DNA of 61,715 nucleotides. It comes from Bacteroidota bacterium. Lineage in GTDB: Bacteria; Bacteroidota; Bacteroidia; Flavobacteriales; Crocinitomicaceae. The DNA lies in assembly GCA_029558435.1 (NCBI GenBank), contig JAKQEZ010000745.1:1-61715 (forward strand), given 5' to 3'. The translations under genes were made by a program, and so were the position numbers. Positions 49,317 through 58,405 of this stretch are shown here, in pieces (position 1 is the stretch's first letter; each line of letters opens with the position of its first letter). Below the pieces are notes generated by a model. The model worked only from the letters and a program-made list of their open reading frames with translations. It did no database searches and had not been told where the DNA came from.

Positions 49317-51278
49317 TTATTTTCCTAAAGAATATAAAACATCTTTGTAAACTACAATTTTATGTTTTTTCTCCAATTCATTCAACCATTCTTTTTCCAA
49401 ATATGTTTGGTAGTCAGAAGTTATGATACCTTTTGCTTCAGCTAATTCTTTGTTTTTAGCTTCAATTACTTCATTCAATTTAACAACATAGTTTTTACCA
49501 TCAAAAACATACGGTTTGTTAACTCCTTTTTTCAACGGTTGTTTTTCTAAATAAGGTGTTTTTGAAAGTTCAAATTTTCCTGATCTAACTTTTAAGTTTA
49601 ACTCTGTGTTTTTGTTGATGATGCTAGCAATGCTATCAGCTGCCAATTTCTTTTTAGCTAATTTATACACCTTTTTAGCAACATCTTCAGACATTGTTTC
49701 ATAAACTGTGCAATCGTAACGTTTTCCCCAAACATAATTTGCTTTGTTTGCTTCGTAGAACGCTTTTAATCCAACTGTATCGGTCATTGCTTTGTTCCAA
49801 ACTTTGTCGCTCATTACTTCATACAACAAAATTCCGTCGTGATATTCTTTCATCAACGCTTTGTATTCAGGGTATTTCACATCCAATCGTGATTTTTCAT
49901 AATCAATAACTGTAGAATTTGTCCACTCTTTGAATTGTTTTTTTGCCACTTCTGATAATGCTGTACCACGAGAATTTCTTGGATTTTCATTCATGTAAGC
50001 AACAAAATCTTTTTCGGTGTAATTTTTACCTGCTAATGAGAACATCACCGCATTTGTTTTCAATTTTCCAGCATTAAATTCACCTTTGTAGATAGAAGAA
50101 TCCATGTTTTTATTGAACCAAGCCATCACTTTTTCATGATTAGGCTCGCTGTAATTGTATTCTTTTTTCAATTTTTCGATGTAGCTGTTTTGCGTTAAAT
50201 TAGCACGTTCATCACGGCTAACACGAGTTTCCATTTCTTTTTTCAACTCATCAAATGATTTTAATGGTGTCAATTGAATGCGTTTGATAATGTGGAAACC
50301 AAATTTTGAACGAACAGGTTTACTAAAATCGCCGTCTTTTTCCAATCCAAAAGCAGCTTCTTCAAATTCTGGAATCATACGTGTAGTTGCACCCGTTCCA
50401 AAAACAGGCAATAAACCACCATTACTAGCCGAAGATGGATCGTCTGAATAGGCTTTTACCAACTCTTCAAAATTGTCTCCTTTTTTCAATTTCTCATACA
50501 ACTCATTGATTTTGCTTTCTGCTTTTGCAATGGTTTCTGGACTATCATTTTCTTCATTTGCAGCAACCATCAAATGTGCAGCTTTCATTGTACCACGAGC
50601 CGGACGTTTGTCGGTAACTTTTAGTATGTGGTAACCAAAACGTGTGCGAATCGGCATTGAAATTTCACCAATTTTTTGATTGTATGCCGCTTCTTCAAAA
50701 GGATATACCATTTGGAAAGCTGTGAAAAATCCTAAATCACCAAAGTTGGTTTTTGCAGATGGATCATCAGAATATTCACTTGCAATTTTATTGAAATCAC
50801 CGCCTTTTAACAATTTACTGCGAACTTCCATTGCTTTATTATAAGCTTTTAAAGTATCTTCTGGAGAAGGATTTGCAGGCAATTTAATCAAAATATGAGA
50901 AGCTCTCACTTCATTTTTCATACGCTCATACGCTTGTTGCACCAACGCTTCATTCATGCTTTTGTCAGTCAAATAAGGTTGAGCCAATTGTTTTTGATAT
51001 CCAGCTAACTCATTTTTTAACTTCGGAATAGTATCGTATCCCAACGCTTCTGCTTCTGCAACTTTTAATTGAAATTTTTTAAACAAGTCAATGTACTCGT
51101 CTAATGTTTTTTGGTCGTATTTTGGATTGTTGTTGTTTTTTAAGTAAATCTGAAGAAATTCCGACTTTGTGATTTTCTTTCCATCAATTTCCATTAATAC
51201 TGGATCTTGTTGTTGTGCTTTTGCAACAGTTCCAAACGCTGCTGTAAATCCCAAAGCAAGTAAAAAATGTTTTTTCAT
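49317..51278 (-). CDS. PpiC/SurA-type peptidyl-prolyl isomerase with two rotamase domains
   Basis: 653 residues with a signal peptide (1-22, ending AKAQ). An N-terminal helix region is followed by two parvulin domains, about 125-235 (RASHILIKLP, SEYSDDPSAKTNFGDLGFF) and about 238-345 (AAHLMVAANEE, KAYSDDPSSASNGG), and a long helical C-terminal part with no domain I recognise. It is probably periplasmic and assists outer-membrane or secreted proteins. With the 450-residue gene it makes a tandem of folding factors. A -7 candidate TATTTTTG (51305-51312, reverse) lies 26 nt upstream. Confidence 0.9.
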   Translation of the reverse strand: MKKHFLLALGFTAAFGTVAKAQQQDPVLMEIDGKKITKSEFLQIYLKNNNNPKYDQKTLDEYIDLFKKFQLKVAEAEALGYDTIPKLKNELAGYQKQLAQPYLTDKSMNEALVQQAYERMKNEVRASHILIKLPANPSPEDTLKAYNKAMEVRSKLLKGGDFNKIASEYSDDPSAKTNFGDLGFFTAFQMVYPFEEAAYNQKIGEISMPIRTRFGYHILKVTDKRPARGTMKAAHLMVAANEENDSPETIAKAESKINELYEKLKKGDNFEELVKAYSDDPSSASNGGLLPVFGTGATTRMIPEFEEAAFGLEKDGDFSKPVRSKFGFHIIKRIQLTPLKSFDELKKEMETRVSRDERANLTQNSYIEKLKKEYNYSEPNHEKVMAWFNKNMDSSIYKGEFNAGKLKTNAVMFSLAGKNYTEKDFVAYMNENPRNSRGTALSEVAKKQFKEWTNSTVIDYEKSRLDVKYPEYKALMKEYHDGILLYEVMSDKVWNKAMTDTVGLKAFYEANKANYVWGKRYDCTVYETMSEDVAKKVYKLAKKKLAADSIASIINKNTELNLKVRSGKFELSKTPYLEKQPLKKGVNKPYVFDGKNYVVKLNEVIEAKNKELAEAKGIITSDYQTYLEKEWLNELEKKHKIVVYKDVLYSLGK

Positions 51279-51351
51279 AGGTTGTTTTTAATTTACAATT
51301 ACATCAAAAATAATTTTCTCAATTGAATAAGGCGTTAAATTTAAGAATTAT

Positions 51352-52266
51352 TTAAGTTTTTTTAAGGTTTGAAGCAGAATAAAGTGCACCTTCTTTCAAC
51401 GAGTTGGGTGAAATGAAGAATTTTTGTGCATTCAATTGTTTGAATATCCAACGAATTTTAACTCCCGCAATGGCCATCATAATTTGACGAATAGGAGGGA
51501 TGAGCGTGTTCAATTGCCGCTCATGCAAGGTGGAATGAATGATTTCTTCTAAAATTTCTGATATGTTATCCATTGTCATTTCAATGCACTCAAAAGATTT
51601 TGGAAATTCTTGCTGATACTGGATTTGATACAAGGTTTCAAACGTTCCAGAAGCTCCAACCACCGTTGAACAAGCAATGCTTTTTAATTTTCCTTCGGAA
51701 TGTTTTTCCAACCAATTTTCTATGGTTGCAATATCCTCTGGTGTCAATGGATCGCTGAGTGTTAACTGCTGAAAAATGCGTGAAATTCCAATGTTTAAAC
51801 TAAAAGCTGTTTGCATACCCGTTTGGTTGGCAACAATAAATTCGGTACTTCCTCCGCCAATGTCAACAACAACGGTGGGTTCGCTAAAATCATAGGTCCA
51901 TTTCACACCTTGATAAATGAGTTGCGCTTCTTGCAAACCATCAATTATTTGCACTTCAATTCCAGTTTCTTGGTGAATGAATGCACAAAATTCTTGGTTG
52001 TTTTTTGCATCGCGAATGGCCGAAGTCCCAAATGCTTTGATTTCATCTACCTGATAAGTATCGCAATGTTGTTTGAATTCTTTTAAGGTTTGAATAGCTC
52101 GTTGAATAGCATCGTTGGTGATAATTCCATTGTTGATGCCTCCCATGCCAATAGCAACACCCGATTTGGTGTGAAATAATACGTCGAATTTTGTAGGTTC
52201 AACTGCTGCAATGAGCAAATTGAATAAATTGGTTCCTAAGTCAATAACGGCAACTCGTTTCATCAA
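51352..52266 (-). CDS. Ppx/GppA family exopolyphosphatase
   Basis: 304 residues. Both halves of the actin-like ATPase fold are seen: VAVIDLGTNLFNLLIA at the start, and VVVDIGGGSTEFIVANQ in the middle. The family degrades polyphosphate or converts pppGpp to ppGpp; which one applies is not decidable here. Short form, single domain set as usual in Bacteroidota. Either of two adjacent ATGs (52266, 52263) may start it. It follows the ABC permease gene by 1 nt, so it is co-transcribed with the ABC pair. Confidence 0.9.
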   Translation of the reverse strand: MMKRVAVIDLGTNLFNLLIAAVEPTKFDVLFHTKSGVAIGMGGINNGIITNDAIQRAIQTLKEFKQHCDTYQVDEIKAFGTSAIRDAKNNQEFCAFIHQETGIEVQIIDGLQEAQLIYQGVKWTYDFSEPTVVVDIGGGSTEFIVANQTGMQTAFSLNIGISRIFQQLTLSDPLTPEDIATIENWLEKHSEGKLKSIACSTVVGASGTFETLYQIQYQQEFPKSFECIEMTMDNISEILEEIIHSTLHERQLNTLIPPIRQIMMAIAGVKIRWIFKQLNAQKFFISPNSLKEGALYSASNLKKT

Positions 52267-52267
52267 A

Positions 52268-53605
52268 TTATTTCATTTTCAACCATTGAAACAAGTGCTT
52301 AATGCGCAAGCGGTGACCAAATTGCAATACACCATTTTTGTATAAACGGGCTGCAATAGACAAACAAGCAAATGCCGAAAGCAACAATACAATAAACGAC
52401 AACCACAATTGATACGCTTCGCCAGCACCATAACCATAGGCTAATTTCACCATTACCACCACAGGAGAAGTGAATGGAATATAGTGCAACCAACTGCTCA
52501 GTTCACTTTCTGGATTTGACATTGCAAAGTAACCTGCGTATGCTGATAAGGATAAAATCAAAAGTATAGGCAAAACAAATTGTTGACCATCACTTTCTGT
52601 TCCGGCTGTTGAGCCAATTGCTGCGAAAAATGAACCATAAAACAAATAACCTCCAACAAAAAATAAAAAGAAGTAGGTGAGCATTACTGGAAAATTGACG
52701 CGCTCATATACCAAGTCAACAACTGCATTAAAAGTGCCTCCGTTGTATAATTTATCTTGTGCCGAAAGTAAATTGGCTCCATCCGAAAGAGCTGGAATAT
52801 CCATTGCTGATGGGTCGTAAATGCTAGGAAATAAAAATGCACGCATTAAAAACAAACCTCCACCAATGATGGCAATCCAAATGATGAATTGAATAAAAGC
52901 CGCAATTCCAATCCCGGCCATTTTGCCAAACAACAACTGCTTGGGTTGAATAGTTGCCAATAAAACTTCTACAATGCGATTGCTTTTTTCAGAGGTAACG
53001 CTGCGCAAAATAGTCATACCAAATAAAGCAATAAACACCAGAATGATGACGCCAAATGCAAATCCAACCCACGTGCGGATGTCGGAAGTTTGATCGTAGG
53101 GGTCGTACACATTTCTAAAATTAAACTTTAATGGTTGTTTGATTTCGCGGAATTTGGCAACAGAAAGTTGTGTAAATTGTTTGATCATCAACTCTTCCAA
53201 ACGGCGCTCAACTTGATATTGCACCTTGGCTTGCAAGTTAAACGAAGGTTTGGTTCTGTAAAAAACATAAGCTGTTTTGTTGCTCAATACTTTTTCGTTG
53301 ATTTCAACCATGGCATCAAACTGTTGGTATCGTTTACCGTCAGCAAAATTGGTGTGTTCAATATAATCGTTGGCAAAAGAATAATTGACGTTTTTATCTG
53401 GATGAGCCAACATTTTGTTTTCCAACAAACCTGCTTTATCAGTAACCAAAACATTCCATTTTTCGGCTTCATTACCTCCAAATTTAAACAACAGGTAAAT
53501 CAAACCTAGAATAACAAGTGGACCAAAAACTGAAAAAAGTACAAACGAACGCGAGGCAATTCTTTCTTTAATTTCGCGCGATACAACTATCCAAGTATTT
53601 TTCAT
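52268..53605 (-). CDS. ABC-2 type transporter permease (NatB-like)
   Basis: 445 residues. One membrane helix near the start (about 22-42) leads into a large extracytoplasmic domain, and then about five helices (from residue 180) with RTWVGFAFGVIILVFIALFG and LRSVTSEKSNRIVEVLLA, the typical ABC2_membrane_3 element. It is probably the permease of a sodium or drug exporter. It follows the ATPase gene by 3 nt, so both form one transporter; substrate not known. Confidence 0.9.
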   Translation of the reverse strand: MKNTWIVVSREIKERIASRSFVLFSVFGPLVILGLIYLLFKFGGNEAEKWNVLVTDKAGLLENKMLAHPDKNVNYSFANDYIEHTNFADGKRYQQFDAMVEINEKVLSNKTAYVFYRTKPSFNLQAKVQYQVERRLEELMIKQFTQLSVAKFREIKQPLKFNFRNVYDPYDQTSDIRTWVGFAFGVIILVFIALFGMTILRSVTSEKSNRIVEVLLATIQPKQLLFGKMAGIGIAAFIQFIIWIAIIGGGLFLMRAFLFPSIYDPSAMDIPALSDGANLLSAQDKLYNGGTFNAVVDLVYERVNFPVMLTYFFLFFVGGYLFYGSFFAAIGSTAGTESDGQQFVLPILLILSLSAYAGYFAMSNPESELSSWLHYIPFTSPVVVMVKLAYGYGAGEAYQLWLSFIVLLLSAFACLSIAARLYKNGVLQFGHRLRIKHLFQWLKMK

Positions 53606-53608
53606 TGA

Positions 53609-54526
53609 TTAGGCAATTTTAGGTTGAACAATATCGATAAAAATATCCTGCATCGATGGCATCACTTCCCATGCAGCTTCTAGTTGCACTTGACCGATAA
53701 GAGTGCGCAATAAATCATCAAAATTATTGTCGTTGCGCATTTTTACTTTCACCACAAACAAATTATCCGAAGGATTGGAAGTGTCTATTACTTCATAGCC
53801 TGCCCACAAAGCGTTGGCAAAAGCAATCATATTTCCTCTAAATTTAATGGCATAAACTCCAGTTTTGCGTTCAGCTTGTATGTTGCTCACTTTTCCGTCC
53901 AACAATTTTTTAGAATGATGAATCAATGCAACACTGTCACACACTTCTTCCACACTTTTCATGTTGTGGGTAGAAAGAATGATTGTTTTTCCGTTATTGC
54001 GCATAGTAATCAATTCATTTTTAATCAATTCCATGTTAACAGGGTCAAAACCACTGTATGGCTCGTCTAAAATCAACAAATCTGGTTCGTGCAATACGGT
54101 GCAAATAAACTGAACTTTTTGCGCCATTCCTTTGGAAAGCTCTTCAATACGTTTGTTTTTCCAGTCGGTAATTTCAAATTTTTCCAACCAATAATTTAAC
54201 TTTTTGCGGGCGTCATTTTTGGTTAAACCTCTTAATCTGCCTAAAAAAAGTGCATGATCTTCAACCGTCATTGATTTATACAAACCACGTTCTTCGGGCA
54301 TATAGCCGATGTTTTCAAGGTGCCGACGAGTTGCAATATCGTTGTTAAAACGCACCACGCCAGAATCGGGTTCTATAATTTGATTAATAATGCGAATAAG
54401 CGTTGTTTTTCCGGCTCCATTTGGACCCAATAGTCCAAAAACTTCACCTTTATTCACTTTAAACGAAACGGCATCAAGGGCTTGTTTCTTTAAAAAGCTT
54501 TTGGATATATTTTCTACTGATAGCAT
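53609..54526 (-). CDS. ABC transporter ATP-binding protein (NatA-like)
   Basis: 305 residues from ATG 54526 (MLSVENISKSFL). A longer frame to 54553 would start inside the -7 element TATCTTTG (54551-54558), so the shorter start is preferred. Motifs: Walker [11 protein letters not shown]-loop YMPEERGLYKS, signature ELSKGMAQK, Walker B LILDEPYSGFD and H-loop STHNM. The C-terminal about 85 residues form the DUF4162-type domain. Works with the permease that follows. Confidence 0.93.
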   Translation of the reverse strand: MLSVENISKSFLKKQALDAVSFKVNKGEVFGLLGPNGAGKTTLIRIINQIIEPDSGVVRFNNDIATRRHLENIGYMPEERGLYKSMTVEDHALFLGRLRGLTKNDARKKLNYWLEKFEITDWKNKRIEELSKGMAQKVQFICTVLHEPDLLILDEPYSGFDPVNMELIKNELITMRNNGKTIILSTHNMKSVEEVCDSVALIHHSKKLLDGKVSNIQAERKTGVYAIKFRGNMIAFANALWAGYEVIDTSNPSDNLFVVKVKMRNDNNFDDLLRTLIGQVQLEAAWEVMPSMQDIFIDIVQPKIA

Positions 54527-54550
54527 AACTATTTTTGCAGGGTTGGATTT

Positions 54551-54558
54551 CAAAGATA
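54551..54558 (-). promoter_or_regulatory. -7 element of the natA-natB-ppx unit
   Basis: Reverse-strand TATCTTTG, 24 nt before ATG 54526. It separates this operon from the pnuC unit. No -33 TTG at the standard distance. Confidence 0.45.
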
Positions 54559-54609
54559 AAAATAATCGGTTGTCTTTGGTGGTAGGAGCAAAAAAATAGG
54601 TGAATGAAA

Positions 54610-54771
54610 TTACAAATCTGCATATTCCATGGCATACAAATCAATTTTTTCGTCTAAATAAATTTCAAAATCGGCTTTTTCTTCGGGAGCAAAATAGGTT
54701 GGAATATTGAGCTGCAACAAAGCCACAACAATTGGTTTATCTTCTGGAGTATATGGGCGAATTACAATCAT
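54610..54771 (-). pseudogene. truncated GNAT acetyltransferase fragment
   Basis: A 53-codon frame begins with ATG directly after the stop of the kinase gene (TAGATG). MIVIRPYTPEDKPIVVALLQ and the following LNIPTYFAPEEKADFEIYL match the N-terminal beta1-alpha1-alpha2 of GNAT acetyltransferases of about 150 residues in Bacteroidota. It stops with ...AMEYADL before the acetyl-CoA loop (R/QxxGxG/A). The next 83 nt, up to natA, show no remainder in any frame. So it is a remnant, or a very short protein that keeps the first third only. The reading frame is intact and co-directional with the upstream operon. Confidence 0.6.
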
Positions 54772-55275
54772 CTATTTCAAAATTTCATCACAATAACGAA
54801 TAGCTAAATTGATGCGTTCTTCATTCTGACCTTCAACAATGCGGTAGGGAACACGTAGATTTTCCAATTCTTGTAGGTAAATTTCAAACAATTCATCGCG
54901 TTTTTCTGGATGTTCGCGCAATTCGTCTTCTTCCCAATCAATATCGGGTTTACAAACTAAAAACAAATCAATTTTTTGCGCTTGAAGTGCTTGTAAAATA
55001 GAGGAACTTGCTTTTTTGTATTTGAACTCAGACCACACTTTCATAACCAACATTTCTGTGTCGTAAAAACACAGCGGTTCGTTGTTTTGTTGCCATAAAT
55101 GGAGCTGACCTTTAGCAATGGCATCTAAATCTTCTTGTTGATACACACCATTTGTATTTTCAAGGTATTCACGCGCATATTCAGGTATCCACGAGCATGC
55201 ATAATGTTGCGCCAATTGTTGTGCTAAGGATGTTTTTCCTGTAGATTCTGGACCTGTAATTGCAATGCGTTTCAT
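54772..55275 (-). CDS. nicotinamide riboside/NMN kinase (NadR C-terminal-type ATPase)
   Basis: 167 residues. Walker A GPESTGKTS (8-16), then PEYAREYLENTN, the family's nucleoside-binding block, FYDTEMLVMKVW and a KPDIDWEEDELREHP lid. These are hallmarks of the ribosylnicotinamide kinase domain of NadR; the N-terminal HTH and adenylyltransferase parts of E. coli NadR are lacking. It overlaps the PnuC gene by 4 nt (ATGA), so a riboside taken up by PnuC would be phosphorylated straight away for NAD salvage. It is followed by the GNAT fragment. Confidence 0.9.
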   Translation of the reverse strand: MKRIAITGPESTGKTSLAQQLAQHYACSWIPEYAREYLENTNGVYQQEDLDAIAKGQLHLWQQNNEPLCFYDTEMLVMKVWSEFKYKKASSSILQALQAQKIDLFLVCKPDIDWEEDELREHPEKRDELFEIYLQELENLRVPYRIVEGQNEERINLAIRYCDEILK

Positions 55276-55880
55276 TGTGTGTTAGCCAATTGAGTTTGAT
55301 AATGTTTTCTCCAAGTAAAATAACCTTTTAGGGCTAAAATAGTGTAAATAAACATTAAAACACTGGTAAGCTCCAAATTTCTGGTCAAATACAAATAAAC
55401 CAAAGCCGAATCAATAACAATCCAATAAATCCAGTTTTCAAGCACTTTTTTAGTAACCATGAATGTTGCTGTTAAACTAAAACAAGTTGCCATAGCATCT
55501 AAATAAGGACTTTGTTGGTTGGTGTATTTTTGAAAAATATAACCTAAAGTTAAACTTAAAATAAGTGTCGCTATTATATTGAAAAAGTGATATTTAAACT
55601 TCCAAACTATTATTTTTTTATCTTCTTTTTGTTTGTTCCAATTAACAAAACCAACAACGGCCATTGCTACGTAAAATAGTTGCAATAAAGCATCCAAATG
55701 GAGTTGCACCGAATAGGCAATGTACACGTAAATAGACGAACTGATAAAAGCAAACATCCAACAATAAATACTTTCTTTTATGGCTAATAGCAAATAACAA
55801 ATGCTGCAACATACAGCTATCCATTCAAATGGAGATGTTTGGTGAATTCCTTGTAAAAAATTGGTAAAAAATTGTTCCAT
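55272..55880 (-). CDS. pnuC: PnuC family nicotinamide riboside transporter
   Basis: 202 residues from ATG 55880 (MEQFFTNFLQGI). Longer in-frame starts at 55904 and 55955 add residues not typical of the family. Seven hydrophobic helices are expected, and family blocks PFEWIAV, LLLAIKESIYCW and FVNWNKQKEDK are present. The family imports nicotinamide riboside, but some Bacteroidota relatives take thiamine (PnuT); the coupled riboside kinase favours nicotinamide riboside. No riboswitch is seen in the short gap before it. Confidence 0.88.
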   Translation of the reverse strand: MEQFFTNFLQGIHQTSPFEWIAVCCSICYLLLAIKESIYCWMFAFISSSIYVYIAYSVQLHLDALLQLFYVAMAVVGFVNWNKQKEDKKIIVWKFKYHFFNIIATLILSLTLGYIFQKYTNQQSPYLDAMATCFSLTATFMVTKKVLENWIYWIVIDSALVYLYLTRNLELTSVLMFIYTILALKGYFTWRKHYQTQLANTQ

Positions 55881-55954
55881 TGCTGTAAAAATAGTTATTT
55901 CCATTAAAGTGGATATGATTTTTTTAGCTTTTAGAAAATCAATGTTGCAAAACA

Positions 55955-55984
55955 AAAAAAGCTGCCTTCAACAGACAGCTTTTC
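55955..55984 (-). terminator. terminator of the acyl-CoA dehydrogenase gene
   Basis: Stem AAAAGCTG / CAGCTTTT with an 11-nt loop and a T run on the reverse strand, 20 nt beyond the stop. Confidence 0.75.
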
Positions 55985-56003
55985 ATTATGAAAAAGAGAA
56001 AGA

Positions 56004-57146
56004 TTAATCTTTCAATACATTTCTAGAAATCACGATTTTTTGAACTTCAGAAGTTCCCTCGTAAATTTGTGTAATTTTCGCATCGCGCATCAAACGCTCA
56101 ACGTGGTATTCTTTAACGTAACCGTATCCACCGTGGATTTGTACCGCTTCAACTGTGTGTTTCATTGCCACTTGAGAAGCAAACAATTTTGCCATTGCAG
56201 ATGATTGATCGTAGTTTCTGTGTGCATCTTTATCCAGCGCAGCACGGTAAACCAACAAACGAGCAGCCTCGATGTCAGTAGCCATATCTGCCAATTTGAA
56301 TGCGATTGCTTGGTGTTGACCAATTGGTTTTCCAAAAGCAGCTCTTTCTTTAGCATAAGCAGTTGCCAATTCAAATGCACCTGCAGCAATTCCTAAAGCT
56401 TGAGAAGCAATACCAATACGTCCGCCAGAAAGTACTTTCATTGCAAATGTAAATCCAAAACCATCCTCACCAATACGGTTTTCTTTTGGAACTTTAACGT
56501 TGTTGAACATCAAAGTATGTGTATCACTTCCGCGAATCCCCATTTTATCTTCTTTTGCTCCCACAACAAAGCCTTCCATGCCTCTTTCAATAATCAATGC
56601 ATTGATTCCTTTGTGTCCTTTTTCTGGGTGTGTTTGGCAAATAACTAAATAAGTTGAAGCCGACGAACCATTGGTAATCCAGTTTTTAACACCGTTTACC
56701 AAGTAATGGTCGCCCATATCAACAGCTGTAGTGCGTTGTGAAGTTGCATCCGAACCAGCTTCTGGCTCTGACAAACAAAATGCACCGATTTTTTCGCCTT
56801 TTGCAAGTGGAACTAAGTATTTTTGTTTTTGCTCTTCTGTTCCGTATTTTTCCAATCCCCAACAAACCAATGAGTTGTTAACGGACATACAAACAGATGT
56901 TGAAGCATCCACTTTTGAAATTTCTTCCATTGCCAATACATACGAAAGGGCGTCCATACCGCTACCTCCATATTTTGGATCTACCATCATTCCCATAAAT
57001 CCAAGCTCTGCTAATTGCTTGATTTCTTCTGCTGGAAAACGTTGATCTCTATCGCGCTCAATTACTCCTGGTTTTAATACATTTTGAGCAAAATCTCTTG
57101 CAGCTGCTTTTACTGCTAAATGTTCTTCTGATAATTCAAAATTCAT
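56004..57146 (-). CDS. acyl-CoA dehydrogenase
   Basis: 380 residues from ATG 57146 (MNFELSEEHL). The ORF extends to 57164 but the family starts here. Family motifs: GAFCLSEPEAGSDATSQ, WITNG, MGIRGSDTHTL, FGKPIGQHQAIAFKLADMA and QIHGGYGYVKEYHVERLM, with the catalytic Glu in YEGTSE near the end. FAD-dependent oxidation of short-chain acyl-CoA (butyryl type is likely). Single gene with a consensus promoter on the reverse strand, divergent from anmK. Confidence 0.93.
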   Translation of the reverse strand: MNFELSEEHLAVKAAARDFAQNVLKPGVIERDRDQRFPAEEIKQLAELGFMGMMVDPKYGGSGMDALSYVLAMEEISKVDASTSVCMSVNNSLVCWGLEKYGTEEQKQKYLVPLAKGEKIGAFCLSEPEAGSDATSQRTTAVDMGDHYLVNGVKNWITNGSSASTYLVICQTHPEKGHKGINALIIERGMEGFVVGAKEDKMGIRGSDTHTLMFNNVKVPKENRIGEDGFGFTFAMKVLSGGRIGIASQALGIAAGAFELATAYAKERAAFGKPIGQHQAIAFKLADMATDIEAARLLVYRAALDKDAHRNYDQSSAMAKLFASQVAMKHTVEAVQIHGGYGYVKEYHVERLMRDAKITQIYEGTSEVQKIVISRNVLKD

Positions 57147-57149
57147 AGT

Positions 57150-57157
57150 TATATTTG
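57150..57157 (+). promoter_or_regulatory. candidate -7 element of anmK
   Basis: TATATTTG, ending 44 nt before the anmK start and lying within the leader region of the divergent acyl-CoA dehydrogenase gene. No -33 TTG upstream. Confidence 0.35.
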
Positions 57158-57177
57158 GTTTCATTTTCGACTGAATG

Positions 57178-57207
57178 CAAATTTAAACATTTTATAAAAT
57201 TATGCAA
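57178..57207 (-). promoter_or_regulatory. promoter of the acyl-CoA dehydrogenase gene
   Basis: Reverse-strand TTG (57205-57207), 19 nt, then TAAATTTG (57178-57185). The -33 element lies inside the first codons of divergent anmK. Confidence 0.65.
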
Positions 57208-58293
57208 CAGAAAGTTAACAGAAGCTATAAAATAATCGGACTCATGTCGGGGACTTCGCTTGATGGATTGGATATTTGTTGTGCAAACTTCTCATTATCA
57301 GAAAGTAATGATTGGAGTTTTGAAATAGAGGCTACACAATTTATTACCTATCCAACCGAATTATTAAAACAATTGCAGCAAGCAACCATACTTTCTGGGC
57401 TTGAATTTATGTTGTTGGATAAAAATCTAGGTGTATTTTATGGTGAAAAAGTAAACGCATTTTTGCAAGAAAAGAAAATTGATGGTTCAGCGATTGACGC
57501 AATAGCATCTCACGGACAAACCATTTTTCATCAACCAGAAATTGGTTTTACTTGCCAAATTGGTTGTGGTCAATCCATTGCAACTAGTACAGGTATTCAA
57601 ACCATCAATGATTTTAGAAAAAAAGATGTATTGCACGGCGGACAAGGAGCCCCGTTGGTTCCAATTGGCGATAAATTGCTTTTTTCATCTTTTGCAGATG
57701 CCTTTTTAAACATTGGAGGGTTTGCCAATATGACAAAAATTGATCGTCAAAATAGGGTAGTGGCTTTTGATATTTGTCCAGCCAACATTGCAATTAATCA
57801 TTACACCCAACAACTCCATTTAGCATTTGATAAAGATGGCGCAATTGCCAAAAATGCACGTATTGATGCATCGCTATTGATACAATTGAATGATTTGGAG
57901 ATTTATAAGCAACAACAACCTCCTTCTTTGGGATGGGAGTGGGTAGAAGCTACCGTTTTACCACTTGTTGAAGCTACTCAGCTAACTGTTGAAGAAAAAA
58001 TAGCTACGTTAACCGAACATGCAGCCTATCAAATTGCGCAACGATTGAACAACACAGCTTCACAAAACGTTTTTGTAACTGGGGGAGGGGCAAAAAATCA
58101 ATTTTTAATGGAGCGATTGGCACATTATTTCACTGGCAAAGTGGTGGTGCCATCCACCGAAATTATTGACTTTAAAGAAGCGTTGATTTTTGGGTTTTTA
58201 GGTGCTTTGTTTTTGGAAAACACCCCCAATTGTTTACCCGAAGTAACAGGCGCATCGAAAGCAGTTGTTGGAGGAGTTTTGCACCGTCCATAA
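57202..58293 (+). CDS. anmK: anhydro-N-acetylmuramic acid kinase
   Basis: 363 residues, typical length. Motifs: GLMSGTSLDGLDI at the start, ASHGQTIFHQP, NIGGFANMT and FVTGGGAKNQFLMERL. It phosphorylates anhydro-MurNAc released from the cell wall, with ring opening, for peptidoglycan recycling. The start is ATG 57202, ahead of a promoter region shared with the dehydrogenase gene. The 112 nt after its stop (58294-58405) hold no gene. Confidence 0.95.
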   Translation: MQQKVNRSYKIIGLMSGTSLDGLDICCANFSLSESNDWSFEIEATQFITYPTELLKQLQQATILSGLEFMLLDKNLGVFYGEKVNAFLQEKKIDGSAIDAIASHGQTIFHQPEIGFTCQIGCGQSIATSTGIQTINDFRKKDVLHGGQGAPLVPIGDKLLFSSFADAFLNIGGFANMTKIDRQNRVVAFDICPANIAINHYTQQLHLAFDKDGAIAKNARIDASLLIQLNDLEIYKQQQPPSLGWEWVEATVLPLVEATQLTVEEKIATLTEHAAYQIAQRLNNTASQNVFVTGGGAKNQFLMERLAHYFTGKVVVPSTEIIDFKEALIFGFLGALFLENTPNCLPEVTGASKAVVGGVLHRP

Positions 58294-58405
58294 TGTTTCT
58301 CGTCATGAAAAGGTGGTGAGGATAAACACTAAACTTCAACCGAAGATAATAAATTTAAAGAAGAGATTGAACTTGCTTCCCTCCATCATTTTCTCATAGA
58401 TTTAC

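Noticed and set aside
55881..55955. Possible riboswitch before pnuC
   Set aside because: Only about 75 nt exist between the dehydrogenase terminator and the pnuC start, with no stable conserved TPP- or NAD-type fold visible.
58294..58405. Short coding-like stretch (ELASLHHFLIDLPIEKQ) between anmK and fic
   Set aside because: About 30 codons open after a stop, no start codon and no family recognised; may be chance or a decayed fragment, too weak to annotate.
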